A stretch of DNA of 64,000 nt from Bifidobacterium crudilactis (GTDB lineage Bacteria > Actinomycetota > Actinomycetes > Actinomycetales > Bifidobacteriaceae). How positions within the stretch are numbered: position 1 is the first letter of the stretch; each line of letters begins with the position of its first letter. The notes beneath the pieces were generated by a model, which was given only the letters and a program-made list of their open reading frames with translations, searched no databases and was not told where the DNA came from. Positions 36,028-46,012 of the stretch are shown here, in pieces. Made by a program: the position numbers and the translations under genes. Where the stretch lies: assembly GCF_000738005.1 (NCBI RefSeq), contig NZ_JHAL01000002.1, positions 1,176,634 to 1,240,633 of the forward strand, given 5' to 3'.

Positions 36028-36040
36028 GATAATGATTATC
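36028..36040. promoter_or_regulatory. Zur/Fur-like box upstream of the zinc-binding gene
   Basis: GATAATGATTATC is a perfect palindrome around a central G and closely resembles Zur/Fur-family operators. It lies 112 bp before the chosen start of the AdcA/ZinT gene in the divergent gap to the phosphotransferase gene. Zinc-dependent repression is the natural reading. Confidence 0.65.
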
Positions 36041-36163
36041 GTTTAAGTCAAATACCGTATTCGCTTCCGGTGCCGACACCACAAGCACGCATCAGCAGTT
36101 AGGACTCGGTCTTCGAGACAAGCCTGCACTATCCCCTGTATCGTTGTTCACACGAGCCCTTTG

Positions 36164-36206
36164 CCCACAATGACCCACACAATGGACCCACACAATGACC
36201 CACAAG
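36164..36206. repeat. 12-13 bp tandem repeats before the phosphotransferase gene
   Basis: About three and a half imperfect copies of a unit read as CCCACACAATGA end just before the AGGGGA ribosome site of the gene at 36220. On the other strand each copy begins GTGGGT. Role unknown. Confidence 0.6.
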
Positions 36207-36219
36207 TTTAGGGGACGCC

Positions 36220-36960
36220 ATGACGATGCGCTCTCTCCCGAATCTGCTGAGTGCAATGCGCATACTCTGCGCAGCGGCACTCCCCCTGATCACCGGTGAC
36301 ACTCGACTGTGGCTCTGCGTATACGCAGTCGCAGGAATCAGCGACGTTCTGGACGGCTACGTCGCACGCCGCCGTCATCTCGAATCATCTATGGGCGCGC
36401 TGCTGGACAGCGGTGCAGACACGCTGTTCATACTGGCAAGCATGGCTTCATTCCTGCGTATCTTCCCCTGGCCATCCTGGCTGACGGCTTGGTTCTGCGC
36501 CCTAGCCTTCATCAAGCTCACTACCGCAGGCCTTGGCTGGTACAAGTACCGGACCCTGGCATTCATACATACTCGGATGAATAAAATCAGCGGAATCGTT
36601 GTGTTCTTCACTCCTCCGGCCATACTGCTCTCCGGCTCCGCGACTTGGGCCGTTCTGACCTGCCTTGTTGCATCCTTCGCCAGCATCGAGGAACTGTGCA
36701 TCACCATCGTCTCATCGAGCCACTCACCCAATGTGCCGTCACTCCGGGCGGTATGCCGTGCGACGAGCCGCGAGGACACACAGTCGCCATGCATTCTGCG
36801 GCATCGCATGCAGCGCAACGGTCAGGGCGTATACTCGTCTGACAACGCGGCCGGCCGGGACGATGTCCGTCATCGGCACCTCGCGGGTACCGAAACGATA
36901 CGGGAGACAAGCTCCAACAAGCCTGATGCCAGTCCGGAAAGGACACACGACGATGTTTGA
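36220..36960 (+). CDS. CDP-alcohol phosphatidyltransferase family protein
   Basis: A 246-residue membrane enzyme of the CDP-OH-P family, which transfers a phosphatidyl group from CDP-diacylglycerol to an alcohol. The signature is intact: Asp42, Asp45-Gly46, Ala49-Arg50, Gly59, Asp63 and Asp67 (SDVLDGYVAR to GALLDSGAD). Several hydrophobic helices follow up to about residue 160; the last ~75 residues are hydrophilic and unlike the family. AGGGGA stands 8 bp before the ATG. The 3' end overlaps the next gene by 8 bp, suggesting coupling. The alcohol (glycerol phosphate, inositol phosphate or other) cannot be assigned. Confidence 0.85.
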   Translation: MTMRSLPNLLSAMRILCAAALPLITGDTRLWLCVYAVAGISDVLDGYVARRRHLESSMGALLDSGADTLFILASMASFLRIFPWPSWLTAWFCALAFIKLTTAGLGWYKYRTLAFIHTRMNKISGIVVFFTPPAILLSGSATWAVLTCLVASFASIEELCITIVSSSHSPNVPSLRAVCRATSREDTQSPCILRHRMQRNGQGVYSSDNAAGRDDVRHRHLAGTETIRETSSNKPDASPERTHDDV

Positions 36961-37444
36961 CATGCTGGTCAATCTCAACGACGACAGCGTTTTCAACAAC
37001 CTGGTCATCAACAGCGCGGTTCCGGACGAGGACCGGTATCGAATCGTACGCACTCCCGGCATTCTCGGCGATGCCGTGGCGGACTTCGTCAGGAGCGAGT
37101 TCGGAGGCTTCTGGGCATCGGAAACACGTCGTTCACTGTACAGCACTCCATCCGACAGCTATGTGGCACTCCTGGACGGCCGTGTCGTGGGCTTCTGCGC
37201 GTTCAACGCCACCGCCAAAGCCTTCTTCGGCCCCACCGGAGTGCATCATGATCATCGCGGAAAAGGCATCGGCCGGATACTGCTGATAAACGCCCTGCTG
37301 ACGATGAAATCGGAAGGCTACGCCTATACGATCATCGGCGGGGTTGACGAAGCGGCAGAATTCTATGAACGCTCGGTTCATGCCACCCGCATCGAAGGTT
37401 CCGAACTGCACAGCGTATACACCCATATGGGAATCTCCTTTTAG
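36953..37444 (+). CDS. GNAT-family N-acetyltransferase
   Basis: A 163-residue acetyltransferase. The acetyl-CoA pyrophosphate loop is visible as HHDHRGKGIGRILL (about residues 97-110), followed by the usual helix and a C-terminal AAEFYERS motif. The ATG at 36953 is preferred over a longer frame because AAAGGA lies 9 bp upstream. It overlaps the preceding phosphotransferase gene by 8 bp. The acceptor substrate is unknown. Confidence 0.85.
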   Translation: MFDMLVNLNDDSVFNNLVINSAVPDEDRYRIVRTPGILGDAVADFVRSEFGGFWASETRRSLYSTPSDSYVALLDGRVVGFCAFNATAKAFFGPTGVHHDHRGKGIGRILLINALLTMKSEGYAYTIIGGVDEAAEFYERSVHATRIEGSELHSVYTHMGISF

Positions 37445-37469
37445 CGCAGCAATCCGTTCGGAGCAGCTG

Positions 37470-38087
37470 TCACAGATGCAGTGTCATCACGCCGTGAATC
37501 ATCAGTTCGACTCCGATGCATAGAATCAGAAACCCGATGACACGGACCAGTGCGCCGATGCCCGTCGGACCGAGCTTGTCGACCAAAGGGGTCCCCCACA
37601 TCAGCAGCGCGGCGATGGCCACGGCGATGATCGCTACGGCCACGACGATCGCAACACGTTCTGTCGGGTTCGGATACCTTGCAGCCAGCGCAATCACTTC
37701 GCCGATTGCACCGGGACCTGCTATCAACGGCAGAGCCATGGGCGTGAAGGAAATATCGTCCTTGATCTTCGCATGGTCGTGCTCGCTTTTGGAGAGCGGG
37801 TGCGTCGGGTTCAGCATCCCGAGACCGGAATGGGCGACGACGAAACCCCCGGCTATCTGAATCGCGGGAAGACTCAGCCCGAAGACACTGAGAATCAAGG
37901 AACCGAGCACCGCAAACACTGCGAGAATGACGAACACGTTGATACCTGTTTTCAATCCTTGTCTGCGCACATCTGCCCGCTCGTACCCGGCGGTCAGACC
38001 CGCATAGGTGGCCAGAGCGCCCACCGGATTCACTATGGGCAACAAGGCCAGAACGGCGGCACTCAGAACACTCAGGAACATCGACAT
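37470..38087 (-). CDS. MarC-family membrane protein
   Basis: A 205-residue integral membrane protein with about six helices. LLPIVNPVGALATYAGLT near the N-terminus and a second internal half with PLIAGPGAIGEVI are characteristic of the MarC/NAAT family, whose transport role is poorly defined despite old links to multidrug resistance. The start at 38087 (or ATG 38081) is chosen because the long upstream frame is not MarC-like and overlaps dtd. It is divergent from dtd across 56 bp, and convergent with the GNAT gene. Confidence 0.88.
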   Translation of the reverse strand: MSMFLSVLSAAVLALLPIVNPVGALATYAGLTAGYERADVRRQGLKTGINVFVILAVFAVLGSLILSVFGLSLPAIQIAGGFVVAHSGLGMLNPTHPLSKSEHDHAKIKDDISFTPMALPLIAGPGAIGEVIALAARYPNPTERVAIVVAVAIIAVAIAALLMWGTPLVDKLGPTGIGALVRVIGFLILCIGVELMIHGVMTLHL

Positions 38088-38143
38088 GCTCACGATGATA
38101 CCCGAAGGATTCCGGGTGCCACCGGCACGACTACCCTTGAGGT

Positions 38144-38680
38144 ATGAGAATCCTGCTGCAGCGCGTGCGGTCCGCTCGAGTGACGGTCGTTCAGAACGAT
38201 GCCGATACCGATGTCGCTGTTTCGGCCACGGCCGAAGCAGCGGCGGAAAGGTCCGAAGAATCCCAGTCCATTGATTCCGGATTGCTGCTTCTGGTCGGAG
38301 TTCAGGACTCCGACACCGATGCGGAAATCGCATGGATGGTTCACAAGGTTGCAAATCTGCGCATCTTCGAGGATTCGGAGGGCAAGATGAACCGTTCCCT
38401 GCTTCAGACCGGAGGCTCTGTGCTGTCGGTGTCCCAATTCACGCTGTATGCCGACACCCGCAAAGGCAACCGACCAAGTTTCATGCATGCCGGTCGACCG
38501 GAACATGCCGAACAGATTTGGGCGAAATTCAACCTAGGGCTTGAGAGGTTGGGAATTGCCGTGCGCAGAGGGGTTTTCGGTGCGCATATGCTCGTGGAAC
38601 TGCAAAACGACGGTCCTGTAACCATCATGCTTGACACCGATGATGCTCCCTCCCATCATGCCAACAAGCGAGAGGATTAG
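38144..38680 (+). CDS. dtd: D-aminoacyl-tRNA deacylase
   Basis: A 178-residue Dtd enzyme that removes D-amino acids mischarged on tRNA. The two active-site motifs are present: SVSQFTLYAD near residue 97 and NDGPVTIML near residue 157, the latter with the cross-subunit Gly-Pro. An insertion of about 20 residues near the N-terminus (AVSATAEAAAERSEE) makes it longer than the ~150-residue norm, as is common in actinobacteria. GAGG lies directly before the ATG. In a cell that makes D-Asp and D-Ala for the wall this proofreading is useful. Confidence 0.95.
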   Translation: MRILLQRVRSARVTVVQNDADTDVAVSATAEAAAERSEESQSIDSGLLLLVGVQDSDTDAEIAWMVHKVANLRIFEDSEGKMNRSLLQTGGSVLSVSQFTLYADTRKGNRPSFMHAGRPEHAEQIWAKFNLGLERLGIAVRRGVFGAHMLVELQNDGPVTIMLDTDDAPSHHANKRED

Positions 38681-38835
38681 CTGATGACCGGATGCATAGA
38701 TAACAGGGTGCCCGGATTGCCGATTCCTGCGCAGACAATTGTTTTCGGACGAGTCAACGATGTTGAGGATTGGTCGTAGATCCTCAGTTGCATACTTTTG
38801 GTGATTTTCGGGCTTCATCTGGAGGTTGTTCCCGC

Positions 38836-38933
38836 TTGTGTAGGGATTTTCAAGCGAACCCGGCATATTCGCCTTGCCAATGCACCACTTTCCGCCATAG
38901 ATAGGCGTTGTATGCTCCGAAATCCCTACACAA
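38836..38933. repeat. Inverted-repeat element, copy 2 (MITE-like)
   Basis: A 98-bp element with perfect 14-bp ends, TTGTGTAGGGATTT at 38836-38849 and its complement at 38920-38933. It shares the 13-bp terminal core with the element at 9155-9265. It lies in the gap (38681-39060) between dtd and ftsQ, which otherwise holds no gene. The 3' ends of both flanking genes face it. Confidence 0.75.
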
Positions 38934-39060
38934 ACGTCAGCGTTTCGAGATTCGGCATGAGTGCTGCTCGAATATGTGTGAGATTGTTGGATTGTTGTTC
39001 TGCAATGGCAGATCCGAGCACATTCTGACATACGGTATGCGCCGTCGACCGGCTTCTTGG

Positions 39061-40197
39061 CTACTTGATAATCGGCCTGAGAGGTGCGGAGACATCGACC
39101 TGGTGCTTGTCTCCGATTTTCGTGGGGTCATTGATGATTTTATCGACCACGGCCTTCTTCAAGGCAATCTGCGACGAATCCCCCCAGACGATGACATACT
39201 GTCCATTGCTGATTTCCGTGGTAATCGAATCCTGAGTGCTCGCGGAGACCTTGGTAATCTGCTTGCGCATCGACTCGGGCAGCACCGCCAGCACCTTCAA
39301 GGCCTGTTTCACCGCTGCATCATCGGTGCCTTTGCCGACGCTCGACACCTCGATAATCGGAATACCATCAACGGACGCTCCCACGGCGTTGAGCACCCGT
39401 GCCTTTTTGTCCACCGCCGTCAGAGCACCTTTGGCATCCTTGAGGACAGCCGCAGGACGTTGGGCATTCACATCGATGTTGACGCCATCGGGAAAATCCT
39501 TATGAACGGTGGCTGAAGTGACCCCGGGCAATTCACCGATCTGCTCCTCCATATCCCCTGTGGAAACGATGAACAGCGATGTGCCCAACTGCTGCTTCGC
39601 GATGTCTTCGATACGTGAAGCACTGACCCAGGTGTTGGTTCCGCTGACCTTGATGGAGGATGCGTTCAGCAGGAATACGGGAGACAGCAGGAGAAACCAC
39701 AGCAACGCGCACAGGAGCGCGACGGTCGATACCACGATCAGCACACGCTTCATCACCACATGAGCATTGGCCTGCCTCTTCTCACGCAGCCTCTGGGTGA
39801 AATCAATGACCTTGGGACGGGTGAATACGCCTTCATCGGAGACACCCGCCTGTGACAGTCTGGTATTCACATCCTTGTTGCTGCGCATGCGACGCGCATC
39901 CACAAAACCATCCGCTTTGGAGTCAATACCCTTCGACCGACTGTTGCCGCTGCTCGCGATGCGGGCGTCACGCTTGCCTTCGGACCCATGCTTGCGGCTG
40001 TTGCTCCCTTGGGACACCTTCTCTGTGGGCGACTTCACGGCATCCGAGCTCGCCGCGCGCCTAGGTGTGCGAGAATGGGCTTTCCGAGGGGCCGTCCGCT
40101 TGGATGCACCGCCATTCACGGCATTGTCGTTCGAAGTTTTGCCATCCGAAGCGTCACCGTTCGAAGCGTCGCTGTTCGAAGATATGCGACGAGTCAT
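39061..40197 (-). CDS. ftsQ: Cell division protein FtsQ
   Basis: A 378-residue bitopic FtsQ/DivIB protein. About 145 N-terminal residues are cytoplasmic, hydrophilic and low in complexity (Ser/Asn/Asp/Lys-rich, with near-repeated codons). A membrane helix follows at about 150-175 (VLIVVSTVALLCALLWFLLL), then a POTRA domain (SSIKVSGTNTWVSASRIEDI to the RPAAVL segment) and the FtsQ beta domain. It links FtsL/FtsB and FtsW/FtsI in the divisome. The ATG overlaps the murC stop by 4 bp. It is the last gene of the dcw cluster here; no ftsA or ftsZ follows. Confidence 0.93.
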   Translation of the reverse strand: MTRRISSNSDASNGDASDGKTSNDNAVNGGASKRTAPRKAHSRTPRRAASSDAVKSPTEKVSQGSNSRKHGSEGKRDARIASSGNSRSKGIDSKADGFVDARRMRSNKDVNTRLSQAGVSDEGVFTRPKVIDFTQRLREKRQANAHVVMKRVLIVVSTVALLCALLWFLLLSPVFLLNASSIKVSGTNTWVSASRIEDIAKQQLGTSLFIVSTGDMEEQIGELPGVTSATVHKDFPDGVNIDVNAQRPAAVLKDAKGALTAVDKKARVLNAVGASVDGIPIIEVSSVGKGTDDAAVKQALKVLAVLPESMRKQITKVSASTQDSITTEISNGQYVIVWGDSSQIALKKAVVDKIINDPTKIGDKHQVDVSAPLRPIIK

Positions 40198-41864
40198 CGT
40201 CGCACACCTTCAGCTGGCTGGCCAAGACCATCTGCTCGGGAATCCCCTTCACCTGAAATCCTGTTGCCCTGACACCTCGCTTCCAGTGCATGGAGTATGA
40301 CAGGAACGACCTGCGTGATGTCTCCGGCGCCGACGGTGAACAGTACATCGCCACTTCTGGCACGGGTTGCCAGCATCACGGCCGCCTGATCCATATCATC
40401 GACGGCTTGTATCCACCCTGTTGGAGGCTCATGAGGCAGCGCCGCGGCAGCACGCACGATCACCGATGCCTTGGTCTGCGGAAAATCCTCCTGCCGTTCC
40501 CTCGCTGGGAAGATGCCAGTGACGATCACATCGTCGGCCTTGGACAAGGATGCCGCGAACGCATCGGTAAAGAATGCGGTACGTGAAAAAAGATGCGGCT
40601 GGAACAATACCCGCAGGGTCGAATGAGGGTATCGTCTTCTTGCAGCATCCAGCAAGGCGGCTATCTCCGTGGGATGATGCGAATAGTCGTCGACGACGCT
40701 GACTCCTCCCACCGTGCCCCTCAGCTGGAACCTTCGATCCGCTCCAAGGAAGGATGACGCCGCATCAGCGGCTTTCTGAGGATTCATACCAAGAAGGGTG
40801 CACGCCACAATCGCCGCACTGGCGTTCCTGGCATTGTGCAGGCCTGGAATCACCAGCTTCACGCTCACGTCTGCATCGCGACCGTCTGTCAGCATATCCC
40901 CCGGGAGATGAAGCGTGAACCGTTCCTCACCGGAGTCGGCATGCTCGCTTTCGGATTCGATACGAGCCAGATGAGCACCGTTGATATCTCCAAGCTCATC
41001 CTTGTCATGTGTGGAGTATGCCACGGCTTGGCGTGCTGAATCGGGGTCCATCGCCCTGAGTACGGCGAGGGCACCCTCGTCATCCGCACAGATCACCACA
41101 TGGTCGCGAGCATGATGCGCATGATCCACGAAGGCGGCTCTGAAATGCTCGGCATCCCCATAGTGGTCCAGATGATCGGCCTCCACGTTGGTGATGACCG
41201 CAACGCTTGGATGATATTTGCAGAAGCTGCCGTCGGATTCATCGGCCTCAGCTACCAGTACCTTGCCCGTTCCCGCATGGCCTCCGTCAAGGGACGACTG
41301 GGGCCCCTGAATCGTGCCGCCGACGGCGTAGCTGGGGTCGGCCAGGTCGCCTTCGCCGCCATGCGTAAGGATATGGGCAATCAAGGCGCTGGTGGTGGTT
41401 TTGCCGTGCGCTCCGGCCACGGTCACACCGATGCTGGTGCTGAGCAGCAGAGCGAGGATATCGCTTCGATGTACCAGGCGTTTTCCTCGAAGTGCAGCTT
41501 CCTGCAGTTCGGGATTGTCGGCCTTGATGGCGCTCGACCATACAACCGTGTCCGCGGACGCAACGTTCTCCGCCCGCTGCCCGATCTCCACATGGATACC
41601 GAGTGCCTGCAGGCGCTCGGTCTTCGAGCTTTCCAGACGGTCGGAACCATCTACGCTGACGCCGTTCTCATGGAGCATCTCGGCAAGGACGCTCATACCT
41701 GCGCCACCGATGCCGATGAAATGGGTGTTGCCCAGACCTTTCAATCCTTCGTGGTACCCGGCGAACGCCGATACCGTCGGATCAAGAATCACTTCAGCGG
41801 CAGATTCGTTCTGCCCGACGCCCGCGACCGAATGCGAGGCATGGGTCATTTCATGTTCCGACAC
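40194..41864 (-). CDS. murC: UDP-N-acetylmuramate--L-alanine ligase
   Basis: A 556-residue Mur ligase that adds L-Ala to UDP-MurNAc. The N-terminal UDP-binding GIGGAGMSVLAEML, the P-loop AGAHGKTTTSA, the EADESDGSF motif with metal-binding Glu, the HLDHYGD region and the YSHHPTEIAALL motif are all present. GTG at 41864 is preferred because AAGGAG lies 9 bp upstream; an ATG at 41849 is the alternative, and a much longer frame runs into murG. It lies between murG (26 bp) and ftsQ (4-bp overlap). Confidence 0.96.
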   Translation of the reverse strand: MSEHEMTHASHSVAGVGQNESAAEVILDPTVSAFAGYHEGLKGLGNTHFIGIGGAGMSVLAEMLHENGVSVDGSDRLESSKTERLQALGIHVEIGQRAENVASADTVVWSSAIKADNPELQEAALRGKRLVHRSDILALLLSTSIGVTVAGAHGKTTTSALIAHILTHGGEGDLADPSYAVGGTIQGPQSSLDGGHAGTGKVLVAEADESDGSFCKYHPSVAVITNVEADHLDHYGDAEHFRAAFVDHAHHARDHVVICADDEGALAVLRAMDPDSARQAVAYSTHDKDELGDINGAHLARIESESEHADSGEERFTLHLPGDMLTDGRDADVSVKLVIPGLHNARNASAAIVACTLLGMNPQKAADAASSFLGADRRFQLRGTVGGVSVVDDYSHHPTEIAALLDAARRRYPHSTLRVLFQPHLFSRTAFFTDAFAASLSKADDVIVTGIFPARERQEDFPQTKASVIVRAAAALPHEPPTGWIQAVDDMDQAAVMLATRARSGDVLFTVGAGDITQVVPVILHALEARCQGNRISGEGDSRADGLGQPAEGVRR

Positions 41865-41890
41865 AGCAGACAGCTCCTTGAAAACAGTAT

Positions 41891-43096
41891 TTACTCCATT
41901 ATGGTCATGCCATCGGCAAGCGCAAGTACGCGCTTGGCCACTTTGTCGGCAGCATCCCGTGTGCCGAACTTCCAGGCAGCTTCGGCAAGACCCTGCAACT
42001 GCTGATTGTCCTCCATGAGTTCCACCACATGCGCGGCGACCCAATCGCTGGTGAAATCGGCATCGTCGACCAGCAGTCCGCCTCCCGCTTCGACCAGCGG
42101 CTGAGCGTTGAAGCGCTGCTCGCCGTTGCCGAAGGGTAGTGGCACGTAAATCGCTGGCATACCGACTGCAGCCAATTCTGCGACCGTTCCGGCTCCGGCC
42201 CGGCAGATGGTCAGGTCCGCGCTGGCGAAGGCGAGGTCCATACGCTCCAGATATTCAACGGTGTGGTAATCACCTTGCCCAAGATGTTGCAGGCTCAGGT
42301 CGTTCAGTACTTCCGGGCCTGCATGCTCGGACACGATTCGTCTGACCTCCGCAAGCTTCCCCTTGCCGGTGAGATGAATGATCTGTGCCCTGCGCAGCAG
42401 TTCAACCGAGGCGCCTGCGACCGCGGCATTGATGCTTGCGGCTCCGAGAGAACCTCCGGTAATGAGGATAAGCGGTCTTGTCGGGTCGATGCCCAGGGTC
42501 GATGCCGCTTCGACGCGTGCAAGACGTGGAGAATCCAATCCCTTGCACAGACGGGCAATCGAGGGACGCAGCGGAAGTCCCACACGTTCAATGGTCGCTC
42601 CTTGTTTCACTTGCAGTCCGGTGCCGTCATAAACGGTGCCGACGTAGTCCGCCCATTTCGCACCGAGTTTGTTCGCCATGCCCGCCTTGGCGTTCTGCTC
42701 ATGAATCGCGATGGGGATATGCAGACTTTTCGCGGCGCGGTACACGGGAGCGGAGGCGTATCCGCCGAATCCGACCACCACATCGGCGTGATGACGTCTG
42801 AGGATATCCTTGGCCTTGCGCAGCTCGGAAAACCACTTGCCCGGAAAAGCAAAGGCCGCGGCGTTCAACGCACGGGGAAAAGGAACCTTCTCCACGGTCT
42901 CCAACTCGTATCCTGCCTGTGGAACCAGATCGCGTTCCAAACCGCTTTCAGTACCAACAACCGTAATCGACGAGTTTGGTCGTTGTGCGCGAATCGCATC
43001 CGCAACACTCAGCAATGGATTGACATGCCCGGCTGTACCGCCTCCGGCCAACACGACATGAATCTGCTCTTCTCGTTTTCCCATACCTCCGAGCAT
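41891..43096 (-). CDS. murG: UDP-GlcNAc:undecaprenyl-PP-MurNAc-pentapeptide GlcNAc transferase
   Basis: A 401-residue GT-B glycosyltransferase that makes lipid II from lipid I on the inner face of the membrane. [13 protein letters not shown] near the N-terminus, [11 protein letters not shown] and [12 protein letters not shown] in the first domain, and [21 protein letters not shown] and [13 protein letters not shown] in the UDP-GlcNAc domain are diagnostic. Two ATGs (43096 and 43084) are possible. It lies 46 bp after ftsW. Confidence 0.97.
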   Translation of the reverse strand: MLGGMGKREEQIHVVLAGGGTAGHVNPLLSVADAIRAQRPNSSITVVGTESGLERDLVPQAGYELETVEKVPFPRALNAAAFAFPGKWFSELRKAKDILRRHHADVVVGFGGYASAPVYRAAKSLHIPIAIHEQNAKAGMANKLGAKWADYVGTVYDGTGLQVKQGATIERVGLPLRPSIARLCKGLDSPRLARVEAASTLGIDPTRPLILITGGSLGAASINAAVAGASVELLRRAQIIHLTGKGKLAEVRRIVSEHAGPEVLNDLSLQHLGQGDYHTVEYLERMDLAFASADLTICRAGAGTVAELAAVGMPAIYVPLPFGNGEQRFNAQPLVEAGGGLLVDDADFTSDWVAAHVVELMEDNQQLQGLAEAAWKFGTRDAADKVAKRVLALADGMTIME

Positions 43097-43142
43097 ATCC
43101 CCTCATACCCGACTAGTGACGACACAACAAGCGGAAATACGC

Positions 43143-44489
43143 TCAGGCCTCGGTGACGGCACCCCGTATCTCCGGCAGACTCCGCATCATTCTGGCAGCA
43201 ACACCCGCCGAAATCAGACACATAATCAAAGCCGTTCCTCCGGCGGAAACGAAAGGCAGCGGCAGCCCCATAACCGGCAGTATGCCAAGAACGACGCAGA
43301 TGTTGATCATCGCCTGGCCTACGATCCAGGCGGCGATGCCGACCATGACCATCCGGGCATAGCCGTCACGTGAAAGCCACGCCACACGCACCAAGCACCA
43401 CCCCATGACGATGAAAGCGAGAATCACCATGCAGGCACCGATGAAACCAAGCTCCTCGCCGATGACGGCGAAGATGAAATCATTGTGCGCCTCGGGCAGA
43501 TAGTTCCATTTCTCTCTGGAATTGCCCAGCCCCACACCGGTCAAACCGCCCGAAGCCATCGCGTAGAGACCATGAATGGACTGGTAGCACACGCCCTGCG
43601 CATCGGATGCGGAGCATGGCTGGTATGCCGCGAGGATACGGCTCATCCTGTTGTTGTTCCCGAGCACGAAAACACCCACGATGCCGACGGCACCGACGGC
43701 ACCGATCGAGAGCAGCCAACGGATCGGGAATCCTCCCAGAAGGAAGGCGACCACACCGATGAGCACGATAATCATGGCCGTACCAAGGTCCTTGCCCACC
43801 ATAATCAGCCCGAAGGCGAGAATAAAGCCCAGGGCCGGAACCCAATAGGCTTTCAACGGGCCTTCGCTCTTCACTCGCTTCTGAGATGAGCCAAGGGCTA
43901 TAGGAAGCCACAGGCATAGAGCAAGCTTGAGAATCTCCGCGGGCTGGAAGCTGATCGGCCCGAAGCCAATCCATCCTGAATTGCCGTTGACGCTGATGCC
44001 CAAAGGACTGAAGGTCAAGGCCTGAAGCATGAAGCCGAACAACAGGAAGCCGAAGGAGGCACGCTTGTACAGCACCAACGGCAGATGCATCGCGATCAGC
44101 GCCACGATCACACCGAGAAAACCGTACAAGGCCTGACTGAGGACCTGTGTCCAAGGCGATTCCCCGTCGGCGACCATCTCCACCGATGAACTGGAGAAGA
44201 CCATCAGCAACCCGAACACCGTGAGTGCCCCGACCGAGGTGATGAAGCCGTTGTAACACCAGACAGGATTGAATATATTGCGCCAACCGACGTAGGAGGT
44301 GTTCGCCGGTCGACCTTTTCCTCCTGCAGACAGACCTGCTGCTGCCGAGACCTTGCCGACGCCGGAACGCTTGGAACGTGCCTTCGTTGCGCTACGAGAC
44401 CTTTCGGCGGCACCGTTTGCCGCAGAGTGTCCGGAAACGAGTGATTGAGCACGTCTGGGCTTTTTCTGGCGCCCTTTGGAATCAAGCAT
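43143..44489 (-). CDS. ftsW: Lipid II glycosyltransferase FtsW (SEDS family)
   Basis: A 448-residue SEDS protein with about ten membrane helices after an Arg/Lys/Ser-rich cytoplasmic N-terminus. SEDS landmarks include [26 protein letters not shown] (split in two lines of sequence), [33 protein letters not shown], which is the extracellular loop with the catalytic Asp region, and [14 protein letters not shown]. It polymerises septal glycan with FtsI. ATG 44489 is chosen over a longer frame; it overlaps the murD end by 8 bp. Confidence 0.96.
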   Translation of the reverse strand: MLDSKGRQKKPRRAQSLVSGHSAANGAAERSRSATKARSKRSGVGKVSAAAGLSAGGKGRPANTSYVGWRNIFNPVWCYNGFITSVGALTVFGLLMVFSSSSVEMVADGESPWTQVLSQALYGFLGVIVALIAMHLPLVLYKRASFGFLLFGFMLQALTFSPLGISVNGNSGWIGFGPISFQPAEILKLALCLWLPIALGSSQKRVKSEGPLKAYWVPALGFILAFGLIMVGKDLGTAMIIVLIGVVAFLLGGFPIRWLLSIGAVGAVGIVGVFVLGNNNRMSRILAAYQPCSASDAQGVCYQSIHGLYAMASGGLTGVGLGNSREKWNYLPEAHNDFIFAVIGEELGFIGACMVILAFIVMGWCLVRVAWLSRDGYARMVMVGIAAWIVGQAMINICVVLGILPVMGLPLPFVSAGGTALIMCLISAGVAARMMRSLPEIRGAVTEA

Positions 44490-45993
44490 GGCGAACCGTC
44501 TGCTGACCTTCGATCCAGGCCTTGGCCTGACGAGCGAACTGTTCCCCACGGTCCGCATACGATACGAACTGGTCCATGGATGCACAAGCCGGGGCCATCA
44601 GCACCACATCCCCCGGATGAGCCGCATCTGCAGCCGCCTCCACCGCCCGCTGCATCACCGTATCTCGTGGTTCCGCGGGAATCACACTCAGGGGAATCTG
44701 CGGGGCTTCGCTTGCGAAGGCATCCAGAAGAGGACGCTGGTCTACCCCTATGATCACCGCAGCCGTCATCTTCCCGGCATACGTCGAAACGAGCTCGTCG
44801 AAATGCCCGCCCTTGGCTAGCCCACCGGCTATCCAGACCACCGAAGCATCTGGGAAACTGGAAAGCGAAGCTCCTGCCGCATGGGCGTTCGTGGCTTTGG
44901 AATCGTCCACGAATCGGATTTCGCGCCGCGTGGCTGCCGCATCGTCATGCTGTGCTTCGGCATCCGCCCCGATATCCGATGCTGAAGCGTCGTGGGCCGG
45001 AAGATACCGTGCCACTGTCTGGATGCGATGCCCGCCCGGTTTGAAGGATTTGAGTCCTTCCAATGCCTGCCGTACCGGAACACCATGTCCGAGAGCCAGC
45101 GCCAGCGCACAGAGCGCGTCCGCGAGCAGATGCGGGTATACCGTGCCGTCGGGTTCGCATAGATGCCTCAACTCTTGGATGCTGCATAGGCTTACGGCCT
45201 GCGCGTCGCTTCCTTCGGTCAATCCGGAATGGTCGACTATCCGAGATTCCACGATGCCCAGCTGTCCAGGCTGAGGTTGTTTGAGGGTAAAACCGACTTT
45301 CCTGCATGCGGGAGAGGCTTTCGCCTCCCGTGCAAGCTCGGTCACCCGAGGGTCGTCGGCGTTGTACACCAATGCCTTCTCGACGCCTCGGTAGACCTTG
45401 GCCTTGTCGGCGGCGTAATTGGCGAAACCTCCATGCCAATCGAGATGGTCGTCGGCCAGATTGGTGATTGCCGCGCATTCCAGTCGCATCGATTGCGTGA
45501 AATGCAGTTGGAACGAACTCAGTTCGACGCAGAGTGCCTGATTCTGCGAATCGACTGCGGCATGGGACACGGCTTTGCCGATGTTGCCCACCGCCGGAGC
45601 GACCTCCCCCGCATCGCAGAGCATGGCTGACGTCATTTCAGTGGTCGAGGTCTTCCCGTTCGTTCCCGTAATGCCTATCCATGGAGCGGGCCGATTGCTC
45701 GACCGGGATTCCACACGAAGCATCCACGCCAGTTCGACCTCGCTGACGACGGGGATGTTCCTACGCTGGGCTTCAAGAATGAAAGGCGTCCGTGGATTGA
45801 ATACAGGCGAGCTCATCACGAGGTCGATTCCCGACCAGTCGACATTATCAAAGGAGTGGAGGTCGGCTTCGGATGTGCCTTCATCCACACTGATCACACG
45901 TTCCGCACGTCCTGCGAGCACCTCGCAGGCGCTGCGTCCGGAAACTCCCATGCCTGCAACCAGAACCGTTGCCTTAGCGATATCCAACATCAT
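44482..45993 (-). CDS. murD: UDP-MurNAc-L-alanine--D-glutamate ligase
   Basis: This 503-residue Mur ligase adds D-Glu to UDP-MurNAc-L-Ala. The N-terminal [13 protein letters not shown], the P-loop [13 protein letters not shown], the [10 protein letters not shown] segment, DDHLDWHG, and the C-terminal [11 protein letters not shown] with the carbamylated-Lys neighbourhood are all present. A poorly conserved insertion ([17 protein letters not shown]) lies near residue 330. It starts 19 bp after mraY and overlaps ftsW by 8 bp. Confidence 0.97.
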   Translation of the reverse strand: MMLDIAKATVLVAGMGVSGRSACEVLAGRAERVISVDEGTSEADLHSFDNVDWSGIDLVMSSPVFNPRTPFILEAQRRNIPVVSEVELAWMLRVESRSSNRPAPWIGITGTNGKTSTTEMTSAMLCDAGEVAPAVGNIGKAVSHAAVDSQNQALCVELSSFQLHFTQSMRLECAAITNLADDHLDWHGGFANYAADKAKVYRGVEKALVYNADDPRVTELAREAKASPACRKVGFTLKQPQPGQLGIVESRIVDHSGLTEGSDAQAVSLCSIQELRHLCEPDGTVYPHLLADALCALALALGHGVPVRQALEGLKSFKPGGHRIQTVARYLPAHDASASDIGADAEAQHDDAAATRREIRFVDDSKATNAHAAGASLSSFPDASVVWIAGGLAKGGHFDELVSTYAGKMTAAVIIGVDQRPLLDAFASEAPQIPLSVIPAEPRDTVMQRAVEAAADAAHPGDVVLMAPACASMDQFVSYADRGEQFARQAKAWIEGQQTVRHA

Positions 45994-46012
45994 GCCTCGA
46001 CTCTCTTCACGC

